DNA of 64,000 nt from Pseudomonadota bacterium. Lineage in GTDB: Bacteria > Pseudomonadota > Alphaproteobacteria > Rhizobiales > Hyphomicrobiaceae. The notes beneath the pieces were generated by a model. The model ran no database searches, was not told the origin of the DNA, and was given only the letters and a program-made list of their open reading frames with translations. The position numbers and the translations under genes were made by a program. Where the stretch lies: contig JAFAFW010000109.1 of the NCBI GenBank assembly GCA_023423275.1, forward strand, positions 62,001 through 126,000, written 5' to 3'. Numbering within the stretch: the first letter of the stretch is position 1; every line of letters begins with the position of its first letter. This document shows, in pieces, positions 7,425 through 16,105 of this stretch.

Positions 7425-8957
7425 ATGCCACGCGATCCGGAACGTGAGAACCTGACAATCGGCGTCGTCGGCACCGGTACGATGGGCCGCGGCATCATGC
7501 AGGTGGCTGCCCAGGGTGGGCTGAACGTCATCGCCTTCGACGAACAGGGTGGTGCGGGCGAGGCGGCCCGCGAAGCCATCTCCAACGTGCTGGCGGGGCT
7601 TGCTGCGAAGGGCCGTGTGTCCACGGACGACGCCAATGCCGCTCTGGCGCGGATCAGGATTGCGTCCTGCCTCGACGAGGTCGCCCGCGCCGATGTGATC
7701 ATAGAAGCCGTCCTTGAACGGCTGGACATCAAGCAGGCGTTGTTCGCAAGTCTCGACGGCCTGGCGGGTCCGGATACGATCCTCGCATCGAACACGTCGT
7801 CGCTGTCGATCACGGCGGTCGCCGCGCATTGCAAACGGCCGGAGCGCGTCGCCGGCCTGCACTTCTTCAATCCCGCGCCGCTGATGAAGCTGGTCGAAGT
7901 CGTACCCGGCCTGAAGACGGCGGATTGGGTTGTGCCCGCGCTCATGACAATCGCGCGGCGGATGGGCCGGGAGCCGGTGGTCTGCACCGACAGCCCCGGC
8001 TTCATCGTCAATCATCTCGGCCGCGGCTATGTGCCGGAAGCGGCGCGCATCGTCGCAGAAGGAATCGCCGACGCCACGGAAGTCGACCGGATCATGACCG
8101 GCGCCGCGGGGATGCCGATGGGACCGTTCGCCCTGCTCGATCTGATCGGTGCCGATGTTTCGGTGTCGGTCATGGACAGCCTGTGGGAGCGCTTTTACAG
8201 CGAGCCGATGTACGCGCCGCACCCGATCCTCAAGCTCAGGATCGACGGCGGTCTCTATGGCCGGAAAACCGGCGCGGGCTGGTACACCTATAACGATGGC
8301 CAGCGGCAGCTTCCACCGCCTCCCGCCATTCCCGAGGATCGTCCGGCATCGGTCTGGGTCAGTCCGCGCGCACCGGACGCGAGCGCCAAAGCGATATCTC
8401 TGCTGCAACGCCTGGGCGCAAACCTCGAACAAGCCAATGTGCCGGGCCCCGATGCTCTATGCATCGTCACACCCACAAGCGGGGATTGCGCCAGTGAGAT
8501 CGTTCAGCAGGAGCTCGACCGGACACGAACCATCGCACTCGACACCGCTTTCGATTTCGAACGTCATCGGACGTTGATGGTTGCGCCCGGGATTGATCGC
8601 GCGATGCGCGACGCAGCCCATGGACTACTCGGCGCCGATGGCGCGGGGGTCAGCGTCATCAATGACAGCCCAGGCTTCATCGCGCCGCGCATCATCGCCC
8701 ACATCATCAATATCGGTTGCCAGATCGCACAGCAGGGCATCGCAACGCCCGCCGACATCGATCTCGGTGCCCGGCTGGGCCTGTCCTATCCGATGGGCCC
8801 GATCGCATGGGGCGATCATCTGGGCCCCGGATGGGTGCTCGAGATGCTGGAAGAGTTGGAGCGCTTCTATGCCGAGCCGCGATATCGTCCCTCTCCATGG
8901 CTGAAACGGCGCGCGTGGCTCGATTTGCCGTTGGCAACGCCGGATGGGCGTGCCTGA
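7425..8957 (+). CDS. 3-hydroxyacyl-CoA dehydrogenase, PaaH-like
   Basis: A 510-residue NAD-dependent 3-hydroxyacyl-CoA dehydrogenase. The Rossmann motif GVVGTGTMGRGIMQ is at residues 13-26. SNTSSLSIT, GLHFFNPAPLMKLVEVV and DSPGFIVNHLGRGYVPEA are catalytic and substrate motifs of the family. A C-terminal dehydrogenase module is repeated: DLIGADV at about 240, and later NDSPGFIAPRIIAHIIN with LGLSYPMGPIAWGD. This two-fold layout and length match PaaH/PaaC (3-hydroxyadipyl-CoA dehydrogenase) rather than the roughly 300-residue Hbd type. It forms an operon with the hydratase upstream, so the pair would carry out two successive steps on one CoA thioester. Confidence 0.87.
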   Translation: MPRDPERENLTIGVVGTGTMGRGIMQVAAQGGLNVIAFDEQGGAGEAAREAISNVLAGLAAKGRVSTDDANAALARIRIASCLDEVARADVIIEAVLERLDIKQALFASLDGLAGPDTILASNTSSLSITAVAAHCKRPERVAGLHFFNPAPLMKLVEVVPGLKTADWVVPALMTIARRMGREPVVCTDSPGFIVNHLGRGYVPEAARIVAEGIADATEVDRIMTGAAGMPMGPFALLDLIGADVSVSVMDSLWERFYSEPMYAPHPILKLRIDGGLYGRKTGAGWYTYNDGQRQLPPPPAIPEDRPASVWVSPRAPDASAKAISLLQRLGANLEQANVPGPDALCIVTPTSGDCASEIVQQELDRTRTIALDTAFDFERHRTLMVAPGIDRAMRDAAHGLLGADGAGVSVINDSPGFIAPRIIAHIINIGCQIAQQGIATPADIDLGARLGLSYPMGPIAWGDHLGPGWVLEMLEELERFYAEPRYRPSPWLKRRAWLDLPLATPDGRA

Positions 8958-9100
8958 AGCGATCACAAGCAACCGTCGCGTGATCACTGCTGCCGTGAAA
9001 GCGCCGCCCTGCTTTGCTTCAGCGCCGTAGCGGCGCGCGCCTTGGTGTGCGATGCAGGGCTGGGCCAGTGTCGGCCCGGCGAATAAAGGCGTTCCATTCC

Positions 9101-10135
9101 GTGAAGCTGTCATTGCCTGACGCCGCTACGATCAAGCGCCTTGTTCTGACGTTTCTCGTTGGCGGCATCGGCGGGCTGATCTTTTCCCTTCTGGGAATTC
9201 CTGCAGCGTGGCTGTCGGGCCCGACGGTATCGGTCGGTGCCGGGGTCCTTTCCGGCTTTCGGCTCGCCGTCCCGAATGCCGTCCGTCATACGGCCTATGT
9301 CCTGCTCGGGGCGATCATGGGCTCGGCCATGACGCCGGAGACGCTGACACTGCTCTCGCGCTGGCCGGTAACGCTCGCCGGTCTTGCCGCATGTGTTTTC
9401 ACCGTGATGACCGCGTGCAGCAGCTATCTCCAGCATGTGCACGGGTTCGATCGCACCACGGCGCGGCTGTCGTCGATCCCCGGTGCCCTGCCTTATGTTT
9501 TGGCGCTGGCGGAGGAAAGTTCAGCGGATCCTCGGCGCGTCGCCATCATTCAGATCTTCCGGCTCGCCATTCTCCTCGTCTGCCTGCCGAGCGCGATCGC
9601 CTTGACCAGCGGTGCGGCCGGAACCGTCACCCGCCCGATCGTACATCCGGTCGATCTGACCGAAATTGGGGTGTTGCTGGTCTGCGCCGCAGCCGCTGCT
9701 TATGTCTTTGTGCGGCTCAAAGCACCTGCTCCCACTCTGTTTGGTCCGCTGGTCGCCGGCGCTGCGCTGTACGTCAGCGGCATGCTGACATCGAGCATTC
9801 CCCCGTGGCTGATGCTGCCGGCGTTTCTCGTGATCGGTTGTGCGGTCGGCAGCAACTTCGCGGGGATCGATCGCCGTGCCATCGCAGATTCGATGCTGGC
9901 CAGTTTCGGAAGCCTTGCCATCGGCGTCATGATCGCGGTGATCTGGGCCGTGGCCATTTCGTGGATCGTCGGGCTGCCCATTGCCCAGCTCTGGATGGCC
10001 TATGCGCCTGGCGGCGTCGATGCCATGACCATCATGGCGCTTGCATTGGGGCATGACGCGGCCTTTGTCGGAGGCCATCACGTCATCCGGTTCATCGGAT
10101 TGGGCTTCTTCATACCTGTTTGGCTGCGGCGCTGA
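9101..10135 (+). CDS. AbrB family integral membrane protein
   Basis: A 344-residue polytopic membrane protein of the AbrB/COG3180 family, long mis-annotated as 'ammonia monooxygenase'. Roughly ten hydrophobic segments are visible in two similar halves. The conserved GIPAAWLSGP comes early, and SSIPGALPYVLALAEE and YAPGGVDAMTIMALALGHD are family signatures, the last near the C-terminus. The function is not established; transport has been proposed. I chose the GTG at 9101 because it starts just before the first membrane segment and has AAAGG upstream. The frame continues upstream only to a TTG at 9014. It stands alone between paaH and trxB. Confidence 0.8.
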   Translation: MKLSLPDAATIKRLVLTFLVGGIGGLIFSLLGIPAAWLSGPTVSVGAGVLSGFRLAVPNAVRHTAYVLLGAIMGSAMTPETLTLLSRWPVTLAGLAACVFTVMTACSSYLQHVHGFDRTTARLSSIPGALPYVLALAEESSADPRRVAIIQIFRLAILLVCLPSAIALTSGAAGTVTRPIVHPVDLTEIGVLLVCAAAAAYVFVRLKAPAPTLFGPLVAGAALYVSGMLTSSIPPWLMLPAFLVIGCAVGSNFAGIDRRAIADSMLASFGSLAIGVMIAVIWAVAISWIVGLPIAQLWMAYAPGGVDAMTIMALALGHDAAFVGGHHVIRFIGLGFFIPVWLRR

Positions 10136-10231
10136 TCGGTTGCTGCTACGCCGTGGAATGACCATATCACTGGCCCGTGAAGACGCGTCCGTCGGGCCAC
10201 ACTCCTGTTTGCCAGTTGCCTTCCGGGATCG

Positions 10232-10321
10232 ACGTCAGCGCTCGTTGAGGCCATATAGGCCGCGAAGGGGCTGACGTTGCCCAAGTGGTCGCGTGCCGAC
10301 CCACCATTCAAACGAGCGCTG
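10232..10321 (+). promoter_or_regulatory. trxB 5' leader with two mutually exclusive hairpins
   Basis: Two perfect inverted repeats share bases. ACGTCAGC (10232-10239) pairs with GCTGACGT (10270-10277) and encloses GGCC-ATATA-GGCC (10249-10261). CAGCGCTCGTT (10236-10246) pairs with AACGAGCGCTG (10311-10321), whose 3' arm ends two bases before the trxB ATG and would bury the ribosome-binding region. Bases 10236-10239 belong to both, so only one form can exist at a time. This is the geometry of a translational switch. It matches no riboswitch that I recognise. Confidence 0.45.
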
Positions 10322-10323
10322 CC

Positions 10324-11292
10324 ATGTCTCAGACGACCCACGCCAAAGTCCTGATCCTCGGCTCCGGCCCTGCCGGCTACACTGCCGCGATCTACGCGTC
10401 GCGCGCGATGCTCAAGCCGTTGCTGATCCAGGGAATTCAGCCCGGCGGGCAACTCACGATCACCACCGACGTGGAGAATTATCCGGGTTTCGCGAAAGTG
10501 ATCCAGGGGCCGTGGCTGATGGAGGAGATGAAGGCGCAAGCCGAGCACGTCGGCACGCAGATCGTGATGGATCACATCACCAAGGTCGACCTCAAGCAGC
10601 GGCCGTTCCGGTTGTGGGCGGACTCCGGCGATCTCTACACCTGCGATGTCCTGATCGTCTGCACCGGTGCTCAAGCGCGCTGGCTGGGACTGCCGAGCGA
10701 GGAGGCCTTTAAGGGCTTTGGTGTATCGGCCTGCGCAACGTGCGACGGCTTTTTCTACAAGGGCAAGGAAGTGGTTGTGGTCGGCGGTGGCAATACGGCC
10801 GTCGAAGAGGCCCTGTTCCTCACCAACTTCGCCAAGCGCGTGATCGTCGTGCACCGGCGCGACAGCTTCCGAGCCGAGAAGATCCTGCAGGAACGCCTGT
10901 TCGCCAACGAGAAAATCGAGGTGATCTGGGACACGACGGTCGACGAGATTGTCGGGCCCAGCGATCCCAAGACCGTCAATGGCGTGATCCTGCGGAACAT
11001 CAAGACCGGCAAAAAACTCAAGCGCCCGGTCGATGGCGTTTTCGTCGCCATCGGCCATTCGCCGGCGACCGAGATCTTCAAGGGGCAGCTCGAGATGAAG
11101 CCCTCGGGCTACATCATCACCCGGCCCGATTCGACCGCGACGAGCGTCCATGGCGTGTTCGCCGCGGGCGATGTAAAGGACGAGGTTTTTCGTCAGGCCG
11201 TGACTGCGGCAGGCATGGGGTGCATGGCTGCCCTGGAAGCCGAGCGCTTCCTTGCCGGCCACGAGGGCGAAAAGCCTATAGCGGCGTGGTAA
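10324..11292 (+). CDS. trxB: thioredoxin-disulfide reductase
   Basis: A 322-residue flavoprotein that reduces thioredoxin with NADPH. The FAD-binding GSGPAGYTAAIYASRA is at residues 12-27, the redox-active SACATCDGFF (CxxC) near 138-147, the NADPH-binding GGGNTAVEEALFL follows, and the C-terminal FAD motif is GVFAAGDVKDEVFRQA. Length and motifs are standard. The start at 10324 fits the family; the upstream in-frame extension has no support. The preceding leader carries competing hairpins that end at the start codon. The downstream LysR gene is 183 bases away. Confidence 0.95.
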   Translation: MSQTTHAKVLILGSGPAGYTAAIYASRAMLKPLLIQGIQPGGQLTITTDVENYPGFAKVIQGPWLMEEMKAQAEHVGTQIVMDHITKVDLKQRPFRLWADSGDLYTCDVLIVCTGAQARWLGLPSEEAFKGFGVSACATCDGFFYKGKEVVVVGGGNTAVEEALFLTNFAKRVIVVHRRDSFRAEKILQERLFANEKIEVIWDTTVDEIVGPSDPKTVNGVILRNIKTGKKLKRPVDGVFVAIGHSPATEIFKGQLEMKPSGYIITRPDSTATSVHGVFAAGDVKDEVFRQAVTAAGMGCMAALEAERFLAGHEGEKPIAAW

Positions 11293-11475
11293 TGATATGC
11301 TCTTAGCGCATAACTCTTGTTTTTGCCTGCGTTAGGCTTAAGCTGAGTTGAAAAGGCGCCGACCGGCGTCGACTGTCCGCTTAGCAGAACTCGAGCAACA
11401 CTTGGCCATGCCTCGTCGACCTCACGTCAGGTTGCGCTGGATTCTGGCCGTGCGAAGCTCGACAGGGCTCAGGTC

Positions 11476-12366
11476 ATGGATTGGGACAAGCTGAGAATTT
11501 TTCATGCCGCCGCCGAGGCCGGCAGCTTCACCCACGCGGGTGATGCGCTTCGGATGAGCCAGTCGGCTGTCAGCCGGCAGGTTTCCGCGCTGGAACGCGA
11601 TCTGGGGATCGCACTGTTTCATCGTCACGCGCGCGGGCTCGTTTTGACCGAACAGGGCGATATGCTCTATCGCACCGCAACAGAGGTGCTGAACAAGCTT
11701 CAGACCGCCGAAACGCTCCTCTCAGACACGACGACCAAGCCGACGGGCGAGTTGCGGATCACCGCGCCGGTGGGCCTGGGAACCGTCTGGGTGACACAAC
11801 GTCTCAGGGAATTCATGGAGCTCTACCCGGACATACGGGTCGAGGTCATCCTGAACGACGACCAGATCGACATTTCCATGCGCGAAGCCGACGTAGCAAT
11901 CTGGACACGCGAGCCGGAACAGGCCGATTTGATCCGCCGCCCGTTGTTCACGATGCGCGTCCGGGCCTTTGCCTCCACCCAGTACGTCCGGAAATTTGGT
12001 GCACCGCAATCTCTCGAGGACCTCGATAACCACCGGTTCGTGTCCTACAGCGGCACCCCGGCGCAGCATCTGTCCGTCATCCGCTGGCTGGAGACAGCCG
12101 GGCGGAACGGCAAGGAGCCGCGGATCCCCGCGTTTCGCGCCAACAGCGTGGTCTCGCTCAAATATGCCATTCAATCAGGCATCGGGGTGGGTCTGATCCC
12201 CGATTACCTCACCGAGGAAGAAACCGACCTGGTGACGGTTTTGACCGACGTTCAATTTCCGAAGATTCCGATCATCTTCGTCTACCCGGAAGAGCTCAGA
12301 ACCTCAAAGAAAGTGCAGGTTTTGAGGGATTTTCTGGTGGCCAAGGCACGGACCCTGAAATCCTGA
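11476..12366 (+). CDS. LysR family transcriptional regulator
   Basis: A 296-residue LysR-type regulator. The N-terminal winged helix-turn-helix (residues 1-60) contains the classic AAEAGSFTHAGDALRMSQSAVSRQVSALE followed by LGIALFHRH. The effector-binding domain starts at about residue 90 with GELRITAPVGLGTVWV. Its target is not evident: no divergently transcribed gene starts beside it, since trxB lies upstream on the same strand and leuC downstream. It is similar in outline to regulators annotated as GcvA- or redox-type, but I cannot tell which. A short hairpin, GGACG-CTCC-CGTCC, follows the stop (about 12369-12382). Confidence 0.88.
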   Translation: MDWDKLRIFHAAAEAGSFTHAGDALRMSQSAVSRQVSALERDLGIALFHRHARGLVLTEQGDMLYRTATEVLNKLQTAETLLSDTTTKPTGELRITAPVGLGTVWVTQRLREFMELYPDIRVEVILNDDQIDISMREADVAIWTREPEQADLIRRPLFTMRVRAFASTQYVRKFGAPQSLEDLDNHRFVSYSGTPAQHLSVIRWLETAGRNGKEPRIPAFRANSVVSLKYAIQSGIGVGLIPDYLTEEETDLVTVLTDVQFPKIPIIFVYPEELRTSKKVQVLRDFLVAKARTLKS

Positions 12367-12461
12367 TAGGACGCTCCCGTCCCTAGACATGCTGCCGTCG
12401 CATGGCAAGCATGCGGACTGGGCTATTGCTGCACCTGCGTTCAAACTGCTTAACTAATGCG

Positions 12462-12574
12462 CAGCTGTGACGGACAGCTGATGAAGGCCGTACCCTCCCT
12501 TTGACGCCTTCAGCGCATCTTTCGGGATGCGATCTTGACTTAAACCGAGCCCTTTGCGGCTCGGTTTTTTTTTT
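12462..12574 (+). ncRNA. three-hairpin transcript end upstream of leuC, candidate sRNA or leader
   Basis: Inside the 319-base gap between the LysR gene and leuC are three consecutive hairpins: CAGCTG-7 nt-CAGCTG (12462-12480), CGCATC-6 nt-GATGCG (12514-12531) and an intrinsic terminator (12542-12574). No coding frame fits. It may be a small RNA, the long 3' UTR of the LysR transcript, or an attenuator for leuC. No leucine-rich leader peptide was found, which argues against classical attenuation. Confidence 0.35.
12542..12574 (+). terminator. rho-independent terminator upstream of leuC
   Basis: A 10-bp stem (12542-12551 with 12558-12567), loop CTTTGC, then a run of ten T ending at 12574. It is the most canonical terminator in the window. 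It is followed after 111 bases by leuC, so leuC must have its own promoter or be controlled by read-through here. Confidence 0.85.
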
Positions 12575-12685
12575 ATGATATCTCCTGGCTCCGCTCCTGT
12601 GACCGCAGACAGGGTTTTCTTGCGTGAGGCGAGGCGGTATCACATGTATCCGGTGGGACGGATGCTGTGGGGCTAGAGGACAGCT

Positions 12686-14086
12686 ATGGCCAAGACGCTT
12701 TACGATAGAATTTTCGATGATCACGTGGTCGATCAGCAGCCTGACGGCACCTGCCTTCTCTACATCGATCGTCACCTCGTGCACGAAGTGACGTCTCCGC
12801 AGGCGTTCGAAGGGCTGCGGATGGCCGGCCGCAAGGTCCGCGCGCCGGAGAAGACGCTGGCCGTCGTCGATCATAACGTGCCGACGAGCGACCGCAGCCT
12901 CGGCATCGATGATGAGGAAAGCCGCACCCAGGTCGAGACGCTGGCCAAGAACGCGCGCGATTTCGGCATCGAATATTACAATGAACTCGATGTGCGGCAG
13001 GGCATTGTCCACGTCATCGGCCCCGAGCAAGGCTTCACGTTGCCGGGTACGACCATCGTGTGCGGCGATAGCCATACCTCGACGCATGGCGCTTTCGGCG
13101 CGCTTGCCCATGGCATCGGCACGTCGGAGGTTGAGCACGTCCTTGCGACCCAGACGCTGATCCAGCGCAAAGCCAAGAACATGCGCGTAACGGTCGACGG
13201 CAAGCTCCCGGACGGCGTCACGGCGAAAGATATCGTCCTGGCGATCATCGGCGAGATCGGCACGGCGGGCGGCACCGGCAACGTCATCGAGTACGCGGGC
13301 GAGGCCATCCGCTCCCTGTCCATGGAAGGCCGCATGACGGTCTGCAACATGTCGATCGAGGGTGGAGCCCGCGCCGGCATGATCGCGCCCGACGAGACGA
13401 CGTACGCCTATCTGAAGGATCGTCCGAAGTCTCCAAAGGGCACCGCCTGGGATATGGCGATGCGCTATTGGGACACGCTGCGCAGCGACGAGGGCGCTCA
13501 TTTCGATAGCGAAATAAAACTGGACGCCACGAGCCTTCCGCCCGTCCTGACCTGGGGCACCAGCCCCGAGGATGTCGTTTCGATCACAGGCCTCGTGCCC
13601 GACCCCGCCAGCGTTGCGGATGAGGCCAAGCGCGAAGCGATCCGGCGTGCATTGGACTACATGGGACTGACCCCGGGCACGAAGATGACCGACATCAAGC
13701 TCGATCGCGTGTTCATCGGCTCGTGCACCAATGGGCGCATCGAGGACCTGCGTGAAGCTGCCCGCATTGCCGAAGGCAAGAAGGTCGCCTCGCATATCAG
13801 CGCGATGATTGTCCCGGGCTCCGGCCTGGTGAAGGCACAGGCCGAAGCCGAGGGCCTCGACAAGATTCTGAAAGAGGCCGGGTTCGACTGGCGCGAAGCG
13901 GGCTGTTCCATGTGCCTTGGCATGAACCCGGACCAGCTCAAGCCGCGCGAGCGTTGCGCCTCGACCTCCAACCGGAACTTCGAGGGACGCCAGGGCCGCC
14001 TGGGCCGCACTCACCTCGTCTCACCTGCAATGGCTGCTGCTGCGGCCATCGCCGGGCACTTCGTGGATGTCCGTTCCTGGCAGTGA
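12686..14086 (+). CDS. leuC: 3-isopropylmalate dehydratase large subunit
   Basis: A 466-residue aconitase-family subunit that, with LeuD, converts 2-isopropylmalate to 3-isopropylmalate in leucine synthesis. It carries the 4Fe-4S cluster. The family motifs VCGDSHTSTHGAFGALAHGIGTSEVEHV, FIGSCTNGRIEDLR (first cluster cysteine) and GCSMCLGMNPDQL (two more cluster cysteines) are all intact, and the C-terminus ends normally. The ATG at 12686 is preceded by AGAGGA. leuD lies about 2.6 kb downstream, not adjacent as in many bacteria. Confidence 0.96.
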   Translation: MAKTLYDRIFDDHVVDQQPDGTCLLYIDRHLVHEVTSPQAFEGLRMAGRKVRAPEKTLAVVDHNVPTSDRSLGIDDEESRTQVETLAKNARDFGIEYYNELDVRQGIVHVIGPEQGFTLPGTTIVCGDSHTSTHGAFGALAHGIGTSEVEHVLATQTLIQRKAKNMRVTVDGKLPDGVTAKDIVLAIIGEIGTAGGTGNVIEYAGEAIRSLSMEGRMTVCNMSIEGGARAGMIAPDETTYAYLKDRPKSPKGTAWDMAMRYWDTLRSDEGAHFDSEIKLDATSLPPVLTWGTSPEDVVSITGLVPDPASVADEAKREAIRRALDYMGLTPGTKMTDIKLDRVFIGSCTNGRIEDLREAARIAEGKKVASHISAMIVPGSGLVKAQAEAEGLDKILKEAGFDWREAGCSMCLGMNPDQLKPRERCASTSNRNFEGRQGRLGRTHLVSPAMAAAAAIAGHFVDVRSWQ

Positions 14087-14091
14087 AGCCA

Positions 14092-14119
14092 AATGCCCTG
14101 CTCCACCGGGCAGGGCATT
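14092..14119 (+). terminator. inverted repeat after leuC
   Basis: A perfect 9-bp stem, AATGCCCTG (14092-14100) with CAGGGCATT (14111-14119), and a 10-base loop, five bases after the leuC stop. No T-run follows, so it is a possible weak terminator or stabilising hairpin between leuC and the methyltransferase gene. Confidence 0.4.
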
Positions 14120-14138
14120 CATCACGGAGCGTACGGAG

Positions 14139-14939
14139 ATGTCCAAGTCGCTCGTTGAGAAGCAGTTCGGCGCTCACGCCGCGCGCTACGTAAACTCGCC
14201 CGTGCATGCCAAGGGAGCCAGCCTTCAAAGGCTGGTCGATCTGGTGAAGCCCCAGGCGCACTGGCACGCCCTCGACGTGGCGACAGCAGCCGGTCATACG
14301 GCGTTGGCCTTTGCGCCGCATGTGGTTCACGTCATTGCCAGTGATCTCACCGACGAAATGCTGGTGGAGGCGGGAAAGCTCGCCGCATCGCGTGGCGTCT
14401 CCAATCTGGAAACGGCCAAGGCGGATGCGGAGGCGCTGCCATTCGCGTCCGCCAGCTTCGATCTCGTGACCTGCCGGATCGCGCCGCATCACTTTCCCGA
14501 TGCTGCCTGCTTCGTTTCCGAAGTGTGGCGCGTCTTGAAGCCGGGTGGCACGTTCGGCCTCGTCGACAACATTTCTCCCGACGCCCAATCGACGCCAGGC
14601 TACTCCGATGCCGAGCTGAACGTGGCCGCAAAGACCTACAATGATTTTGAACGGCTGCGCGACCCGAGCCACGGCCGATGCCTGCCAATCGGCGAATGGT
14701 GTCAGATCATCCTGGATGCCGGCTTCGCCATCACGCACCAGGAGGTGCTGCCCAAAACCATGGATTTCCTGACGTGGGGCGAGCGCATGGATGTGCCCCA
14801 GGCCGACATGAAACGTCTGGAAGCCGTGCTGATCGAAGCGAGCCCGGCGCTGGCCGCCTTCCTCCGGCCAAGGCGAGACGACGATGGCCGATTGTCCTTC
14901 ACGCTCGACGAGGTGCTGATCATCGCGCGCAAACCTTGA
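14139..14939 (+). CDS. class I SAM-dependent methyltransferase
   Basis: A 266-residue methyltransferase of the UbiE/Methyltransf_11 type. Motif I is HALDVATAAGHTALAF near residue 48, with the acidic residue ASDLTDEML after it. DAEALPFASASFDLVTCRIAPHHF and VLKPGGTFGLVDN are motifs II and III. The substrate is unknown. The frame extends upstream into the leuC stop, but the ATG at 14139 begins the conserved VEKQFGAHAARYVNSPVHAKG N-terminus seen in this family and has GGAG upstream. It may share a transcript with leuC. Confidence 0.82.
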   Translation: MSKSLVEKQFGAHAARYVNSPVHAKGASLQRLVDLVKPQAHWHALDVATAAGHTALAFAPHVVHVIASDLTDEMLVEAGKLAASRGVSNLETAKADAEALPFASASFDLVTCRIAPHHFPDAACFVSEVWRVLKPGGTFGLVDNISPDAQSTPGYSDAELNVAAKTYNDFERLRDPSHGRCLPIGEWCQIILDAGFAITHQEVLPKTMDFLTWGERMDVPQADMKRLEAVLIEASPALAAFLRPRRDDDGRLSFTLDEVLIIARKP

Positions 14940-15113
14940 ACCGGCGCCCTCACACTTGTATTGGTTGAATATTCACTGTCTTGCCGTTAATCTCAGCCCA
15001 TGATGTCATCGCTTCACATCGAGATCGCCCAGCGAATTAGCGCCCCGGCCGCCTGAGGGCAGCCGGGACCTCAACGCGCTTATTCCCCATCTCTCGTATG
15101 TGAAGGATCTTCC

Positions 15114-15422
15114 ATGGCCTCCGCCGCCGTCGCGACCGCTGTATCAGCCGCGTCGCATTCCGCACAGTCCGTCAAAGCCCTGTTCTACGTGACCGGCGCC
15201 GCCGATCCCGGCCTGCTGCCGCGTCTGGTCGAACCCATCGCAAAGCTGGGCCACGTACCCACACGCGTCCATGCCTCGCGCGAGGCCGGCGACGGCACCG
15301 AAATCAATGTCGACCTGCGGCTGCGCGGTGTCTCGTCGCGGGCTGCCGAACTGGTCGAGAATGCTCTTCGCCGCGTGGTCGGCGTACGTCAGGTGATCGC
15401 GGTCGTCGAACCTGACAATTGA
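15114..15422 (+). CDS. small ACT-like protein, unknown function
   Basis: A 102-residue protein. After a 20-residue Ala/Ser-rich lead comes a sequence with the beta-alpha-beta-beta-alpha-beta pattern of an ACT-type regulatory domain: KALFYVTGAADPGLLPRLVEPIAKLG, then TEINVDLRL and ENALRRVVGVRQVIAVVE. ACT domains bind amino acids and sit in or beside biosynthetic enzymes. Its place between leuC and leuD makes a regulatory link to branched-chain amino acids conceivable, but that is inference. The 5' region contains a CCCGGC/GCCGGG inverted repeat at about 15044-15067. Confidence 0.55.
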   Translation: MASAAVATAVSAASHSAQSVKALFYVTGAADPGLLPRLVEPIAKLGHVPTRVHASREAGDGTEINVDLRLRGVSSRAAELVENALRRVVGVRQVIAVVEPDN

Positions 15423-15492
15423 CCTGACGCCCCCGCCAGACCAGATGATCCGTACCGCTCCTGCGTGCGGATGCTTGGCCGGGATGACAGCG

Positions 15493-15909
15493 ATGGGCGA
15501 CAGCAGCCGATGGGCCGACGCGAAGGCGCCGAGCCTCGAAGACTTCGAGGACTTGGCTGCGATCGCCTGGGACAATCTTCCTGAGCATTTTCGCCGGGTC
15601 TGCGGCAATGTCCTAGTCCGGGTGGAGGACTACGCAACGGATGACGTTCTCCGGGAGCTTGGCATCGCCGACCCGCTCGACCTGATGGGTCTTTACCAGG
15701 GCGTAAGCCTCGATCGGCAAAGTGTCTCCGATCTGCCGAGGCAGCCCGAGATGGTGTTTCTCTACAGGCGCGCAATTCTGGACTATTGGGCGGACAGCGA
15801 CGAGATCCTGAGCCACCTGATCACGCACGTGCTCGTACACGAGATCGGCCATCATCTCGGCCTTTCCGATGCGGATATGTACGGCATCGAAGCTGATGCG
15901 CGCGCTTGA
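15493..15909 (+). CDS. zincin-like metallopeptidase family protein
   Basis: A 138-residue protein matching the small zincin-like metallopeptidase family (formerly DUF1025). The zinc-binding motif LVHEIGHHLGLSDADM lies near the C-terminus, giving HExxHxxGxxD. DFEDLAAIAWDNLP at the N-terminus and VFLYRRAIL in the middle are typical. The substrate and role are unknown. The start is uncertain: ATG at 15493 fits the family, ATG at 15484 is possible. A second HExxH protein follows about 200 bases downstream. Confidence 0.8.
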   Translation: MGDSSRWADAKAPSLEDFEDLAAIAWDNLPEHFRRVCGNVLVRVEDYATDDVLRELGIADPLDLMGLYQGVSLDRQSVSDLPRQPEMVFLYRRAILDYWADSDEILSHLITHVLVHEIGHHLGLSDADMYGIEADARA

Positions 15910-16105
15910 AGAGACATTACCCCGCCGCAACCAGATCCGTTGCGTGTCAGCAACCCTGGTTGGGACCTGCAAGGCTGCGACGCCAGGAGGCTGCAAAGCG
16001 GTTGCGTGCGGGCAAAAGGCGAGCGATGGTGCGAGCGGTCGTTTTGTGCAATTGCACATGACGCTTGCAGGTCCAGAGGCGGGACTTGGAAAAGGTGGGC
16101 GGGGC

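Noticed and set aside
6693..8432. A 579-codon open frame antisense to the enoyl-CoA hydratase and dehydrogenase genes.
   Set aside because: It is a shadow of two well-identified enzymes on the plus strand.
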